A DNA stretch of 64,000 nt, from assembly GCF_958450345.1 (NCBI RefSeq), contig NC_088780.1:170730726-170794725 (forward strand), written 5' to 3'. Both the position numbers and the translations under genes were made by a program. Source of the DNA: Calliphora vicina (lineage: Eukaryota; Arthropoda; Insecta; Diptera; Calliphoridae). Below are positions 12,701-24,821 of this stretch, one piece after another (position 1 is the stretch's first letter; every line of letters begins with the position of its first letter). The notes under the pieces were generated by a model that was given only the letters and a program-made list of their open reading frames with translations, was not told the origin of the DNA and did no database searches.

Positions 12701-13149
12701 ATAGAATTTCACTAGTCGATTCTGTATCAAAAATTAATACAATTGATGTTTTTTGAATCCTTAAAAATAGTTCCAAAACCCACAACAGGGGGCGCAAATC
12801 TCATACAAAAAAATAAAAAAAAGAATTTTAGTTTTTTTAAACATGCACCAATATTTAATTTCTATCACTAAGCATTAAAAAGTTATTTGATGCATCACTT
12901 AAACAATATATTTTTTGTTTCAATTTGTTATTATAACTCCGACTACTAAAGGTAGGGTCACACATGCCAAATATTTGACGAAAAAGATGTAACCACTAGG
13001 GTATTCAATTAATCGGGTTTCTGGTTTAATCGGTTAATCGAGCAAATAATTAACCGTTAATCGGTTAACCGATTAATTTTTGTCTGTTAAATGTTCGAAT
13101 AATTTAAAATTGACGATTTTCAAATAACGAATAATAAAAATAATTTGTG

Positions 13150-13345
13150 TCGATTAACCGATTAACCGAAATGTCTTTTTTTTTGCACTTTATACAGAAA
13201 TATTTTTTAAATTTTATTTCTTAACTCGTGAACATTCCCTTTTAGCAATAGATTAACCGATTAACCGAAATGTCTTTTTTTTTGCACTTTATACAGAAAT
13301 ATTTTTTAAATTTTATTTCTTAACTCGTGAACATTCCCTTTTGGC
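13150..13345 (+). repeat. 98-bp tandem duplication inside hAT copy 1
   Basis: gattaaccgattaaccgaaa through acattcccttttagcaatag occurs twice back to back with one or two differences, so the duplication is recent. Confidence 0.8.
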
Positions 13346-13820
13346 AATAGTTTTTTGAAGTATAGTACGAAAACTGAAACTAAGGAATTTGGAAATAACA
13401 TTTTTCTAGAATATTCTATGATGAAGTTTGTCCTAATGTGTCGAAGGACGACATGTTAATAGACAAAACTAAAGAAAATTACTGAAACTGGTCTTTAATC
13501 AGAACTTAACGAAACTATTAAAGTATTAGAAAGATTATTTCAGAAAATCTCCCTAAAATCGAAAAAAGAACTCACATGTGTATATATTTATTTATTGTTT
13601 TGTTGAATTATTATGTTTTGTTTGTTTTTTAAGGTTTTGTTCTTTTTATTAACAAAATGCTTATATAAGTATACAAAAATCGTGTTTTTCTTTTCAATTT
13701 AAAAAGGAAATTATTCGGTTAATCGAATATCATTGGAGTCCTTTTAGCACTTTTTAGATTTTAAATACTTTTAATTATTTCGGTAAGTTCTGATAAAAAC
13801 TCGTTTCAGTAATGTCTCCA

Positions 13821-14270
13821 CACGCAGAGAAAAAATATAGTTGTACATGTTTTCTGTAACCATTTAAATAGTGTTACAAGTTTTTTAACAATATTATAGT
13901 CACAGTAACTACATATTCATATAATTGTGGTAACCATAATATGGTTAATTTACGATTCACCTGATTGTATCAACCATATATATGGTTACAGTAAACAAGT
14001 ATATGTTTGTGACAACCATATTTATGATGAATCATTTTATCATATGTTATTCTCAGATTATGATACCCATATGAAAGGTTGTCACAAACATATACTTGTT
14101 TACTGTAACCATATATATGGTTGAGACAATCATGTGAATCGTAAATTAACCATATTATAGTTACCACAATCATGTAAATAGTTACTGTGACTATAACATT
14201 GTTAAAAAAACTTGTAACACTATTTAAATGGTTACAGAAAACATGCACAACTATATTTTATCTCTGCGTG
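13821..14270. mobile_element. 450-bp palindromic MITE inserted in hAT copy 1
   Basis: Near-perfect palindrome from CACGCAGAGAAAAAATATAG to its complement; AACCATATATATGGTT-type blocks recur in both arms. Flanked by CA on both sides. The equivalent site in the second hAT copy (43735-43755, gtaatgtcttcagtttcgtc) is empty, which fixes the insertion limits. Confidence 0.85.
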
Positions 14271-14322
14271 CAGTTTCGTCTGTTATCATGTTCTCATCCG
14301 ACAATTACATGCAAATTAAATA

Positions 14323-14866
14323 CAGTGAGTGTCACTCAAAATCGTACAACATATTTTTTTTTAAATATTATGAAATTATACAGGCAATAATAGGTGATTA
14401 TATAAAAAATTAAAAGTCATTTTATTAATTGGAACAAAAAATATGTATTTCAACAAAAAAGTTAACAAAACCTCAATTCTTTAAAAAAAAATTGATGAAA
14501 ATTAAAGAACATCACAAAATTTATATTTCACTTAAATTCGTACAATTATATTAAATTATAATTAAAACATTAAAAATTAAAACAAATGTTAATATTAAAT
14601 AATCCTAATACTTTGTAGGGTATCATTTGCTATTTTTTAGTGCCTTTACGATTTTAAATGAAGCGTTGATATTCTGGGCACTGACAGTCTTACCCAATTT
14701 TTTTATTTGTGGATAAGGGCAATTAAAATTATACCCAATTTTCTGATAGGTAATAGCACACACAATATAAAAATAGCATTTTAAAATATTTCCAAAACAT
14801 CAACTTTCTAAAACTAATGAATAAAATTTGACAACGATGGTGTACGATTTTAAGTGACATTCACTG
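14323..14866. mobile_element. Tc1/mariner-type MITE nested in hAT copy 1
   Basis: Termini CAGTGAGTGTCACTCAAAAT and CAGTGAATGTCACTTAAAAT (inverted) with TA on both sides (14321-14322, 14867-14868). No transposase frame. Confidence 0.8.
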
Positions 14867-15072
14867 TATGTATATCAGTTATTATACTCACTAAACATAT
14901 TTCTTGAATGTTCGAAAAAAAATGTAATTTTACTTTGGCATTTGTATTTGAATTAAAATGGAAAATTAAAAACAAAAAAAATTAATTTTGGTTAATCGGT
15001 TAACCGACACAAATTAATCGGTTTATTCGTTATTTAAAAATCGGCAAACCGATTCAATACCCTAGTAACCAC

Positions 15073-17673
15073 TAAATAAAAGACATTTGAATTATTTTAC
15101 TTATTTCAAAAACTTATTTTACATAGGATGATTCAAAACAAAAAAATTTAGTTTTATTTTATTTGATGCTATTTGATCTTACAAAATACTTGTAAGAGTA
15201 AATACGTCAAACAAATTTGTGCTAAAAAAAGTGGTTATCATGTGTGACCCTACCTTAAGCCGATTAAAACACAATATATAAACGGAATAAGCGGATTAAA
15301 TCTCAACTTTTCTAAGTTTATTTTAATAGTATCGGACTAACCGTTTTTGTGTAATCATTAATTATGTGGAGAAGCGTCTAAAAAAATTCACAATTTCACT
15401 TAAAAATGTTTTTAAAAAAACTCTTAATAGAATTTAAAATTTTTACCATATTTTTACTACTGGAACCACAATACATCAAAATTGTGTAGTGGTTTAAAAA
15501 GCATCAAATTTTTTTTAGATTTTGTTGCCCTGTATAATTAACGTACACCACTAAGTTTACAATTTTCAATAAATTAGCTTAATTAGTTTTATACTGAATT
15601 TGATAGTCGGAAGATAGTTTGAAATTTACAAAAAAGAAAATTATCTAAATAATACGTTTTTGATACATCCAAATGATTGCGAGACCTTATTTAATTCGAA
15701 TTAATCAAGAAAAAGAAAAAATGTATTTACATTAGTGTTAATTGTGTGACTTTTGACTTTTGTTGTATTGCATGCGATCAATTTGATCGCATAGACTTCC
15801 GAAAAATAAAATGTGTGTAGGGTACGTAAATGGGAGTATAAATGGATGTGTGTTTATTTGAACAGAAATAGAAAATCATTAGTTTCCTTAAAAACGTTAC
15901 ATAGTACGTACATATGTTCTAATTTGTCTTAATTAACAATGTAAGTGCTACATCATTTAATTTATTAAAAATGTTTATTAAATGTATCTGGTGTTTAAAT
16001 GCATGAGAGCTAAATGAAATTCTTTATTAAAATACATATATTAACACATTAATAGTTAAATACATTCTGTATTTCATAATTATAAAACTAATTTAAATTA
16101 AACCCTCCATCAACGCATCCCAATCTAAATGAAAATTATTTAATTAACTTTGAACTTGAGCAGTGTAAATTAACCCAATTAATACAAAATAAATATTGAC
16201 CAAAATCTTTTCCGAATCAAACAAAGAATTTTCAACATAAATACAACGATTTGTTATTGTATATTTTGCATATTCTTTAGTACACAGAGAAACTGTTTAG
16301 CTTTTAGCTATGAAAATCACCGGGGTGACAAAAATTCGGATATTTCAATAGTAATTCTTCTTTCTCAACTGAACCGACAATATTTGGGAATATAATCGAA
16401 TCATTCGATTAGCTAGCTACAAATTTGGTCATCACAACGAATCAGTTTTCTCTGTGTATCTAAAACTATCTGCTGCAAAATTGAACTGATAGAAATTTGT
16501 GAAAGTATAATGGATCGTAAATGAATTAAAAGTTAGAAATTTGTACATATGTATTTAGTTTTTACTAAAATGTTCGATTAAGAAAGTATTTTTTGACTTA
16601 AATGGTATGTATTGGTATTCGGCATAATTCTAAAGGACATATGTAATATTTTAAACGTCTGACTACATGACTATTTTATTCTAGGGCTTAAGACTGGCTT
16701 AATTTACTTCTTTTTTTTGTGTAGAGACCGAACCACTCAAATGTGCTTTTAATGGTTTTTTTTAGTGGTCTAGTAAAATTTCTATTTTGATAAAAATTTA
16801 ATTGTTCTCCTATGCAGTTAGTATGTTTGATGGTCCATTCATTATCCTTTAAGCTGCAACTCACACAACAATATATACATATTTATAAATACATACACAT
16901 ATGCATAGATACTTCCATCATACATAAGGAAACACTGTCATTACAATCGTTTGACACAGTCAATAAATAGACTTAGAGAGACATACAGAGGGACAGTCAT
17001 GCATAACACACCCTAAAACATACAAAAACAAAAATACGGTTTCATTTTGGCCTTAATAGAAATGGTTTTGTTAAAAAAACGTGTTTTATGGCCTTTTTTC
17101 TTACAGACTGCATCATTACGGAAACTAATGCCTGTTAGGGTAAGATATCCCAAAAACAAAAAATAAAAATATTTTAAAGTTGATAACTTTGTTACGTTGA
17201 GTTGTTTGTTTTGTGTTACTTTCATTCATCTTTGTTTTCGTTTTTCTTGTTTTTTTTTTTTTTTTTGTATCCTGGTAGTGTGGAAAATATACGTACATAT
17301 TTCTTTTTTTACATAAATACATTTACTGTATGTACAGTGTTCATGTGTTGTTTTCTTTTATATTTATTTAGTTAAAATTTTTTTGAAAATACAACTTATA
17401 CATATTTTGTTGTTGTTCATTTAGTGTATTTTATTTATTGTAAGTTGCATTTAAGGCTTGGCTTTTTATAACTACTTTCTCGTAACGGGGTTGTTTTGTG
17501 TGGACCTACGAGGAGTACATAAGTATACGCATGTACATATGCTACTTAGCACGATATCGATAGTGCCAGACGTTAGAAAGGGCGGGAATTGAATTGCACT
17601 AAAATGTTTAAATGAATTCAAACAACTAAGAGTTATATTTTTTAACTTTAAATAGTACTAAATTTAGCACATA
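15073..17673. other. Non-coding DNA with one small MITE
   Basis: AT-rich. Apart from 16281-16458, only poly-A/T runs and ACAT microsatellites (16860-16910) are visible. Confidence 0.5.
16281..16458. mobile_element. 178-bp inverted-repeat MITE, TACACAGAGAAA termini
   Basis: TACACAGAGAAACTG at the left, CAGTTTTCTCTGTGTA at the right; internal gtgacaaaaattc/gaat repeats are also inverted. The ends resemble those of 13821-14270. Confidence 0.6.
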
Positions 17674-18163
17674 CTGTAGCCCAATAAAGTCTACATACAG
17701 GAATTCAAATTAAATTTATTTCGTTGAAAGCTGTATTTGTAAGTTAAAAGTAAAGAAATATATTTGTTAAAAAAATAAATTCACACTATAAAAAATTAAA
17801 ACAACATCACTTAAGTCGGGTTTAGCAACATTTCCTATCACGTCCAAAATTTCACCGTTATTAGAATTTTCGATTCTGAGTCAAATAACAAAATTTTTTT
17901 TGGGCTTTAATGTTCAAAATATTATGAAACTTAATAGCCCCGCCCATCCAAAGGTAGGCGTGACCGAGAATAAATTTTTCGTTATTTTACTCAGAATCAA
18001 TAACTCTAATAACGGTGAACTTTTTGGGCGTTATTTGAATTTTTTTTGCTAAAATCGACATAAGACATGTATTATTATATATCTCATAAAAAATACTAAA
18101 AAACTGCTTTAAATTAAAGTAACATAATAATTTTTCCTGTATGTAGACTTTCTTGGGCTACTG
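17674..18163. mobile_element. 490-bp mariner-type MITE with TA duplication
   Basis: Inverted ends CWGTAGCCCAAKAAAGTCTA continuing to catacagg, TA on each side (17672-17673, 18164-18165). A second inner inverted repeat (tccaaaatttcaccgttatt ... aataacggtgaactttttgg) encloses ggctttaat...ggtaggcgtg. Non-coding. Confidence 0.8.
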
Positions 18164-18732
18164 TATCTCTGTTTTAAATGCTTAATTAATTCTGTTGATG
18201 AGCTAGACTTGCCAAATAATAAATTATCAAAATTATTTCCAATAATCTTTGAAACAACACTAATGAAAAACAAACCAACCTGTGAAAATCTGCACTAATA
18301 TCTCCGCCTTTTCCCTTGAATTTACATAGTTCATTATTAATATAAAGATATGCGCCTAAAATTAGCTTTATTTATAAAATATTTAAATATGACCTAAACA
18401 AATAAAAACTATGCATTTATTTGTTTGTAAATAGACATAAATTACACTACTATACAAAATAAAATTTTTGAGAAGGGCTTCTCGTGAACAAATCTGTCCA
18501 AAATTGTAAAATCGTATGTGCAGTTTTCGAGATATTTTCATTTTAAATTTTTACGAAAAATCCTATTTTTTAACAGATGTCCTCAAGTGTAGAATTTACT
18601 GAATGTTTATGGATTTGATGGAAATATATGGAAGTTATTCTCTTAGTACCACTTTATTAATTTTAATATCTAGGTTTAATGTTTACTCATTTAACACCAC
18701 AATCTTTACAGCATAGTCTATCATTCGACTTG

Positions 18733-19218
18733 TGCATTAAACACATTCAAAACAACAGGCTACACGACTACACGAACACAAATTCTGCTGGCTGGAGTTG
18801 TAGTCGTGTTGCAGCTACAGAATTATTTTAAAGACGACAGCTACAAAGTAAACAGCTGATATATAATTCAGTGGTGTCACTTCAATAAAAAATAACCGTA
18901 AAAAATTCCAAATTAATTATGTACCTGTTATTAATTTACGTCAATATGGTTATAAAAAACTTCTCTTAATTAATTAAAAAAAAATATTTTTTTAAGCACT
19001 AATTTGATTTACATTTTTTATTATATTAGCAACACTATTTCTGTTTTGTAGTTGACCAAAATAGAAATTAGTCTAATTCGGCTACATCGGCATGAGTAGT
19101 CGTGTGGCCGTGTAGCTGTGCTGTCGTCAAAATAATCGTCTTCATATAAACGTGTGCATTTTATTTTTGACATATTGAAGTTGGTAGGTAGCCTGCTGTC
19201 TTAAATGTGTTTAATGCA
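18733..19218. mobile_element. 486-bp inverted-repeat element, TGCATTAAACACATT termini
   Basis: TGCATTAAACACATTCAAAA to caggctac on the left is mirrored at 19187-19218. Inner arms (ggctacacgactacacg / cgtgtggccgtgtagc) are also inverted. The edge could be a TTAA duplication (piggyBac-type) or TGCA; I cannot decide. Confidence 0.7.
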
Positions 19219-19280
19219 TTACAGTTTAAAATCATCAGAACACTAAACATACTTTCTATTTTGAAATTTAATGTGAGTAT

Positions 19281-19523
19281 GGCCGACTTCATAAACGCAG
19301 TAATGCAAAGCAATTACAAGGCAAAGCTATATTTTGTGACATTCATGAACGCATAAATGTTTTGTAAAGAATCATAATTAAAAACAGTTCACAAATTTGA
19401 CAGCAGCATCTGCATGAACAAGCATTGCCATACAATAATGAACATGCCAAAACAAAATCTATTGCGTTTATGAACACTATGCATTGCAGTGTTGCTTTGC
19501 AAAATGCGTTTATGAAGTCAGCC
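19281..19523. mobile_element. 243-bp MITE with TAT duplication
   Basis: Ends GGCCGACTTCATAAACGCAG and complement GCGTTTATGAAGTCAGCC; TAT flanks both sides (19278-19280, 19524-19526). Inner cagtaatgcaaagcaa / ttgctttgcaaaatgc are also inverted. Confidence 0.8.
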
Positions 19524-19557
19524 TATGTTAAATTTTAAAATACTTTTCGTAAAAATC

Positions 19558-21080
19558 AAGGTTGGCAACCGAAACGAATAACGATATCGGTATTCATTTT
19601 ATTATTATTTCGGTATCGGTAACGGTATTTAAATTATATCGGTATCGGTATACCGGTATAAAACTAATATATCGGTATTTATACCGGTATTAAAATTAAA
19701 TGCATGAAACCTAACAAGAAGTTAAAAAATCTAAATATACCTATGTAATTAATATTTCTTTAATTTATTAATTCAATAAAAAACAAGTAGGAAAGTATAG
19801 TGGGTCCAGCCCGACCATATGATACCCTACACCGAGAAGATGATTAAAAACTGTTTTCATTAAAAAATGTATATGCTAGCTATGACTAATTATGGACCGA
19901 TCGTTACAAAATTTGGTGACATGGCTTCTGTATATATGTATATAATTTATTTCTGTTGAATTTTATTGGAATCCCAACATTTATAAGAGATTTATTAAAG
20001 TGATTTTCGGAAGTGGGTCTTGTGGACTGATCGTAACAAAAATTGATGGTGCGAGTTCGGCTTATATAAAACTTATTTCTGCTAAGAGCTTAATTATTTT
20101 CAGATAAGGCAATTGTATGGGGACTAGGATAAATAATGGACTGATTCTAACTAAATTCAATAGACTTTGTCCTTGGGGTAATAGAACAGCTAGTACAAAA
20201 TTTTATTGAATTATCTTTGAAATTGAGACCTGTAGTTTGATTACAAGGTTTACGTGGACGGACGGTCGGACATCGCTTAATCGGCTCAGAAAAACATCCT
20301 GAACAGATTGGAATACTTTAAGGTGGATGTTGGGACAATATTTTCGCACTTTACAAACATCAGCACTAATCCAATATACCATCCCCACTATGGTGTTGTA
20401 GGGTATAAATAGGCAATAATGCCCTTTTAAAGTTAAATTAGAAAATATTTTGTTAATTAGTATTTATATAATGGCAATCGAGGTTAAAATACAAGCATCT
20501 TCTGATTGTATTTCAAAAACAAAATAAATTTTCAAAGATAATTTTATTATCGCTTGTTCTCTACATGCATATTTCGGAATTACCAAAATATACTTGGAAT
20601 TTTAAAACATTAAATTTATATACAAATTAAATAAACATTGTTACAGTTACATATATAAAACACTGAAGATATTTAGAGAGTATCAACTGAGTCTCGGGTG
20701 TATCAATATACTATTGTATCAAAATAGTTCCATCGTAATAATTTTAACCTAACTGGCATCAAGGTTCAAGTTATGTTTTCTAATAGCAGCAAATGGTTAA
20801 TTATGTAATTGTAACCATCTAATTATAATTCCCATATGATTTCGGTATTGAAACTGTTATGATACCGGTATTGATTTGCAATTGATACCGGTATGAAAAG
20901 GTCAATACATTGATACTGTTATGATAACGGTATTGATAATGGTATGATACCGGTATTAGGGGAAACGGTATTTGAATACCGGTATTTTACCGAAATAATT
21001 ATTTCGGTATCGGTATCAATACCGGTACTCAATTTTAAACGGTATCGGTATTACTAACGGTATGCTTCATAAATATGCTT
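19558..21080. mobile_element. ATACCGGTAT-rich element interrupted by a helentron
   Basis: Both ends (19575-19700 and 20840-21065) are dense in ggtatcggtat and ataccggtat palindromes, in mirrored arrangement. This resembles the subterminal repeats of hAT elements in the same window (GGTTAATCGG, CCCGGGAAT, AAGTCGA families). The left edge may be caaggttggcaacc. No clear target duplication or transposase. Confidence 0.6.
19784..20412. mobile_element. INE-1/DINE-1-like helentron, copy B
   Basis: Starts ...gtccagcccgaccatatgat and accctacaccgag, ends tatggtgttgtagggtataa. Internal gtttacgtggacggacggtc and aggtggatgttggg near the end match copy D. It is nested in the ATACCGGTAT element. Confidence 0.75.
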
Positions 21081-21111
21081 CATTTACCCACAATTGCGTT
21101 TTAGTAGCAGT

Positions 21112-21922
21112 TAGAGATAGTAATCGGGACTGATTTTTGAAAATCCCGGGGTTTCAAAAGAAAGAAACGTACATAATTTTGTCTTAACAATTGAAAGAAC
21201 ATTTTTTATTTAGCAATTAATTTTTATTAGACACTAAAAAGCATAAAATACTTGCATGAGTACATTATATAAGAAGAAATAACAATAAAGTACTTTTTTA
21301 AGGTGGGTCGATTTTTTTCACAGAAAATTCTAAGAAATTTTCCCCAAGAAACCATAGGACTTAAATGAAATTTTTTATTGGTAGGATTGATAGGATTTGA
21401 TTTTAGACCTATGGTTTCTTAAGAAAACTTTCTTATAATTTTGCATAGATTGCGATTTTTACTTTTTGATCGTCCATACAAATCGACCCAGCCTAATGTA
21501 CATACTGGTAAAAACAGTACCTTATCTTTTAGCCTTTTAGCAATCGAAATATTTTCATTTTGTTCGAGCTTTGTTCATTTGAAGAGGATTTAAATTGAGT
21601 TTTGTTAGACAACTTACAAAAAAAATGTGAAGAATTGATTTTCTAGAGCCCCACTCAAGGATAACCAAAAATACCGTTTTCGTTTATTAACTATATTGTA
21701 GCAGGCAGCTTAACAACTTTTCTGAAAATCACTTTGTGATATTGGGGCATGTAGAATAAATATCAAAATGCATGAAAAATGCACACAAAAATAACAATTT
21801 CCCCTATTTATTTATGAAAAACGGGATTTGGAAAATCGCGAAAACCCCGGGAGTTAAAATTAAAAAATCCCGGGCTTCGGGATTTAGGAAATCCCGAAAA
21901 CCCCTTGATTTTCGCATCTCTA
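21112..21922. mobile_element. 811-bp hAT MITE with perfect 8-bp duplication
   Basis: TAGAGATAGTAATCGGG at the left and a TCGCATCTCTA right end, flanked by GTAGCAGT on both sides (21104-21111, 21923-21930). Subterminal CCCGGG/TCCCGAAAACCCC repeats. No transposase frame; the right end is denser in repeats than the left. Confidence 0.85.
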
Positions 21923-21963
21923 GTAGCAGTACTTTAATTTGTTTGTATACCAGTATGTTATAA

Positions 21964-22225
21964 AGTAAGAGAGCTATATTGGGCTGTGCCGAATCTTATA
22001 TACCCTTCACCAAATTATACTTCAAAATAAAAATTTTAAATATTTTTTCCAAAGTTGTTTGTTTAATTTTTTAGAATTGTTATTTAAAATTGTTTAAATT
22101 AAAAATTTGTTTTTTTTTAATTTTTAAAAAAAAATTTGTTTTGGTTATATAAAATTCGGATTAAAAAATATTTTCCCCGATTTTGACCCATTGTAGGTCC
22201 AACTTACGTCTTATATACAATGTCT
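21964..22225. mobile_element. INE-1/DINE-1-like helentron, copy C (3' truncated)
   Basis: gagctatattgggctgtgcc, ttatatacccttcaccaaat and ttttgacccattgtaggtcc parallel the start of copy A (2789), then similarity stops. Confidence 0.7.
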
Positions 22226-22829
22226 TTTTGGTTTATTTATTGTATGACTTAAAAATGCGGGATTTTTTTTAGCTTTTTTTTGAAACATTTGTAAAATATA
22301 AATTTATTCAAAGTATTGGCCATTGTTTCCTTTTCCCATATGGATTCCGAGCCAAAAGAACTGCTCATTTTTTGAGGCCAAGAACGAATCAAGTGAGAAT
22401 AAACGACAGATATGTACCTTCAAAATGACATATAAGTTATTAAAAACAAAAACCGCGTTCAAAAGTTACGCATTTTAAAACAAGTAAGAAAGCATGGTCG
22501 GTCAAGCCCTGCCATATAATACCCTACACTAAGTAAAAGAGCAAAAACATTTTTCTTTTAAAATTTCAATAATTTATATTTTTGAGTGATTTTCGGAAGT
22601 GGGCCGGCCTTATATGGGAGCTATGACCAATTATGGACCGATCACCATGAAATTAGGTCGTGTAAATTATGTCTATATTAAAGTTAACTATGTTGAATTT
22701 TGTGTGTATACCAACATTTTTAAGCGATTTATGCACGTTAAAGTGATTTTCGGAAGCGGGTCTATATGGGAGCTATGACTAATTATGGACCGATCGTAAC
22801 AAAATTTGGTGCAATGAATTTTGTATATA

Positions 22830-24438
22830 GAGGGACTATATTCAAAACCCTCTATCTTGAAAAACACAACTTTTCTGGAGAGCCATAAAAATGTTTTTTT
22901 CGCGTATCACATGAGTTATTAAAATTCGGTATTCTACAATATTTTTTGAAAGCAACTACTGAATCTCACATGTAATTGGTTTTTAAAATTTTACATTATT
23001 GTGGACTTTATGATAGATAGAGGGTTTTGCTTTTCAAAAATATTCAATGTGTATGTATAAATATGATCAGATAGATAGAGGGTTTTGCATTTTAATAAAA
23101 ATAAATAATTTTGATTTCATTTATGCCATCTGTCATTTTTTAACGTAATTTATTTAAGATAACGGATAATTTAATATTAGTGGTTAGTTTGTCGAACATT
23201 TTATCGCCTGGTGGTCAAAATTCGACCACTAATAACAAAATTATACAGTTACTTTGAGTATACGCAAAAATATTTTTCACGATTGTGTACAAATACACGT
23301 GTATTTAGATGTGCATAAACATGTTGTTGTTGTTGTTTTTCAAGCAAATTTAAAACGCTTTTTAACACTTTTATGGAAATAATTTTAAAAAATCGATATT
23401 GTGCACATCTAGAGAAAATAATCTTTTAAACCATATATGTTTCATCAATATTGGTGGACAATAACATACTTAAAAGTGTACCACAAAAAAACGTGTGGCC
23501 AATTTATATATAAGATTAAACAAAAAGTTATAGAAAAACATTTTTTTTGAAGTCTGTTTGGTGTAAATTATTATAAAAATAATGGTATTACGCTCTTCAA
23601 ACCTTGCAAATTCTTCCACTTATTTGGCTGAATTGATAGTGGAGAAGGATATAGGGGTTTTGGACCAATATGTCTTGTATAAGGTTGAATACGAACAGGC
23701 AGATCAATGCGATCTGTATCAAAATTTAACTTACATATATTTTATGGTACCTTCTGGAACATATGTATAAAAGAGATCATAAATTAGTCACAGTATGGAA
23801 GTCACTAATGGAAGAAAAAAACATAAGTTTGTCATCATTGTAATTATTAAAGGAATCATAATTTAAATATTCTGCATCAAACACTTTTTGTGAATTTGAA
23901 CAGTATTCCTGGCATCTCTAGTAATTCTAACTTAATCGATTGGCAATTGTATAGATTGACTTTATTTAATCTCTATCTTCTCTAAGAACTTCTGTTCAAC
24001 AACTTTATTATTATCCACTGCAAAATTGGATAGAGCTTTAGATAAATAATGGTTGCGGTTTTGGTAACCACAACCATGATGATGACACTTTAAAAGTAGA
24101 CACTTTTTTAAGCAAATTCCAACTTAAACCATTTATTTTTATTCTATGGAGCTTATATTTTCCAAAAACAAAAAGGTAAATTATATGTTCCTGGTAATTC
24201 AATTCAGAATCGGCTTTCGCTATTTTGATAAATGATTGAAAAATGTAAAATTCAGTAAGAAAAAATGTATTGCAAGAAGAAATTATTCCAAAAATATATT
24301 TGAATATTAATTATTTGAAAAGATAGAGAGTTTTGCATTCGGAAAAAATTAATAAGTTCGCTGTTTTACTGAACATTTTACCATCAAGAAGTCATTTTCG
24401 TGAAACTCAAAGATAGAGGGTTTTGAATATAGTCCCTC
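22830..24438. mobile_element. 1.6-kb inverted-repeat transposon nested in helentron D, unclassified
   Basis: Perfect 29-bp terminal inverted repeats beginning GAGGGACTATATTCAAAACC; the flanks tgtatata/gatatata match at 6 of 8 bases, compatible with a decayed 8-bp duplication. The motif GATAGAGGGTTTTG from the terminus recurs inside, at about 23013, 23073 and (one change) 24322. The only notable frame is 23582-23770 (MVLRSSNLANSSTYLAELIV...), which I do not recognise. Confidence 0.75.
23582..23770 (+). pseudogene. Unknown 62-residue open frame in the 22830-24438 transposon
   Basis: LANSSTYLAELIVEKDIGVL, then DQYVLYKVEYEQADQCDLYQ. Well-composed but short; no known domain seen. It may be a surviving exon of the element's own gene. 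Confidence 0.3.
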
Positions 24439-24821
24439 GATATATAAAACTTATTTGGAGCGGAATTTGTGGAAATACATATATAAATTAAACATTTATG
24501 ACCGATAAAGTCCAAATTCGAGAGGACATTTGTATGGGGGCTAGGTGAAATAATGGACCGATTTCAGCCAGTTTCAATAGGCTTGGTCCTTGGGCCGAAA
24601 AAATAATATGTACCAAATTTGATCGAAATATATTCAAAATTGCGACCTGTACTCTGCGCACAAGGTTTTACAGCCAGCCAGACGGACGGACATGGTTTAA
24701 TCGACTCAGAAAGTCGATCGGTATACTTTAAGGTGGGTGTTAGACTAATATTTTTGATCGTTACAAATATCTGCACAAACGCATTATACCCTCCCCACTA
24801 TGGTAGTGTAGGGTATAAATA

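Larger units (their letters stand above)
12997..15064. mobile_element. hAT element copy 1 (family H) with nested insertions
   Basis: Terminal TAGGGTATTCAATTAATCGG and complement, flanked by a perfect 8-bp duplication GTAACCAC (12989-12996, 15065-15072): a hAT hallmark. Subterminal GGTTAATCGGTTAACCGATT repeats. Nested inside are a palindromic MITE (13821-14270) and a Tc1-like MITE (14323-14866). Transposase-related sequence is present in opposite orientations: 13365-13500 on +, and 13740-13820 plus the flank after the insertion on -. The copy is therefore internally rearranged. A block of about 98 bp is duplicated at 13150-13345. No intact gene. Confidence 0.9.
22482..24821. mobile_element. 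INE-1/DINE-1-like helentron, copy D, split by an insertion
   Basis: Starts agcatggtcggtcaagccct, gataccctacact-like; ends cactatggtagtgtagggta. Contains gattttcggaagtggg repeats and the gccagacggacggacatgg stretch (24676 onward). About 1.6 kb of foreign sequence (22830-24438) interrupts it; the flanks read ttttgtatata / gatatataaaact. Confidence 0.75.

Noticed and set aside
13927..14248. Two open frames on opposite strands containing YGYSKQVYVCDN
   Set aside because: Both are readings of the two arms of the 450-bp palindrome, not proteins.
17013..17322. Minus-strand frames rich in Lys and Thr
   Set aside because: Products of A/T homopolymer runs and an ACAT microsatellite; no start context or conservation signal.
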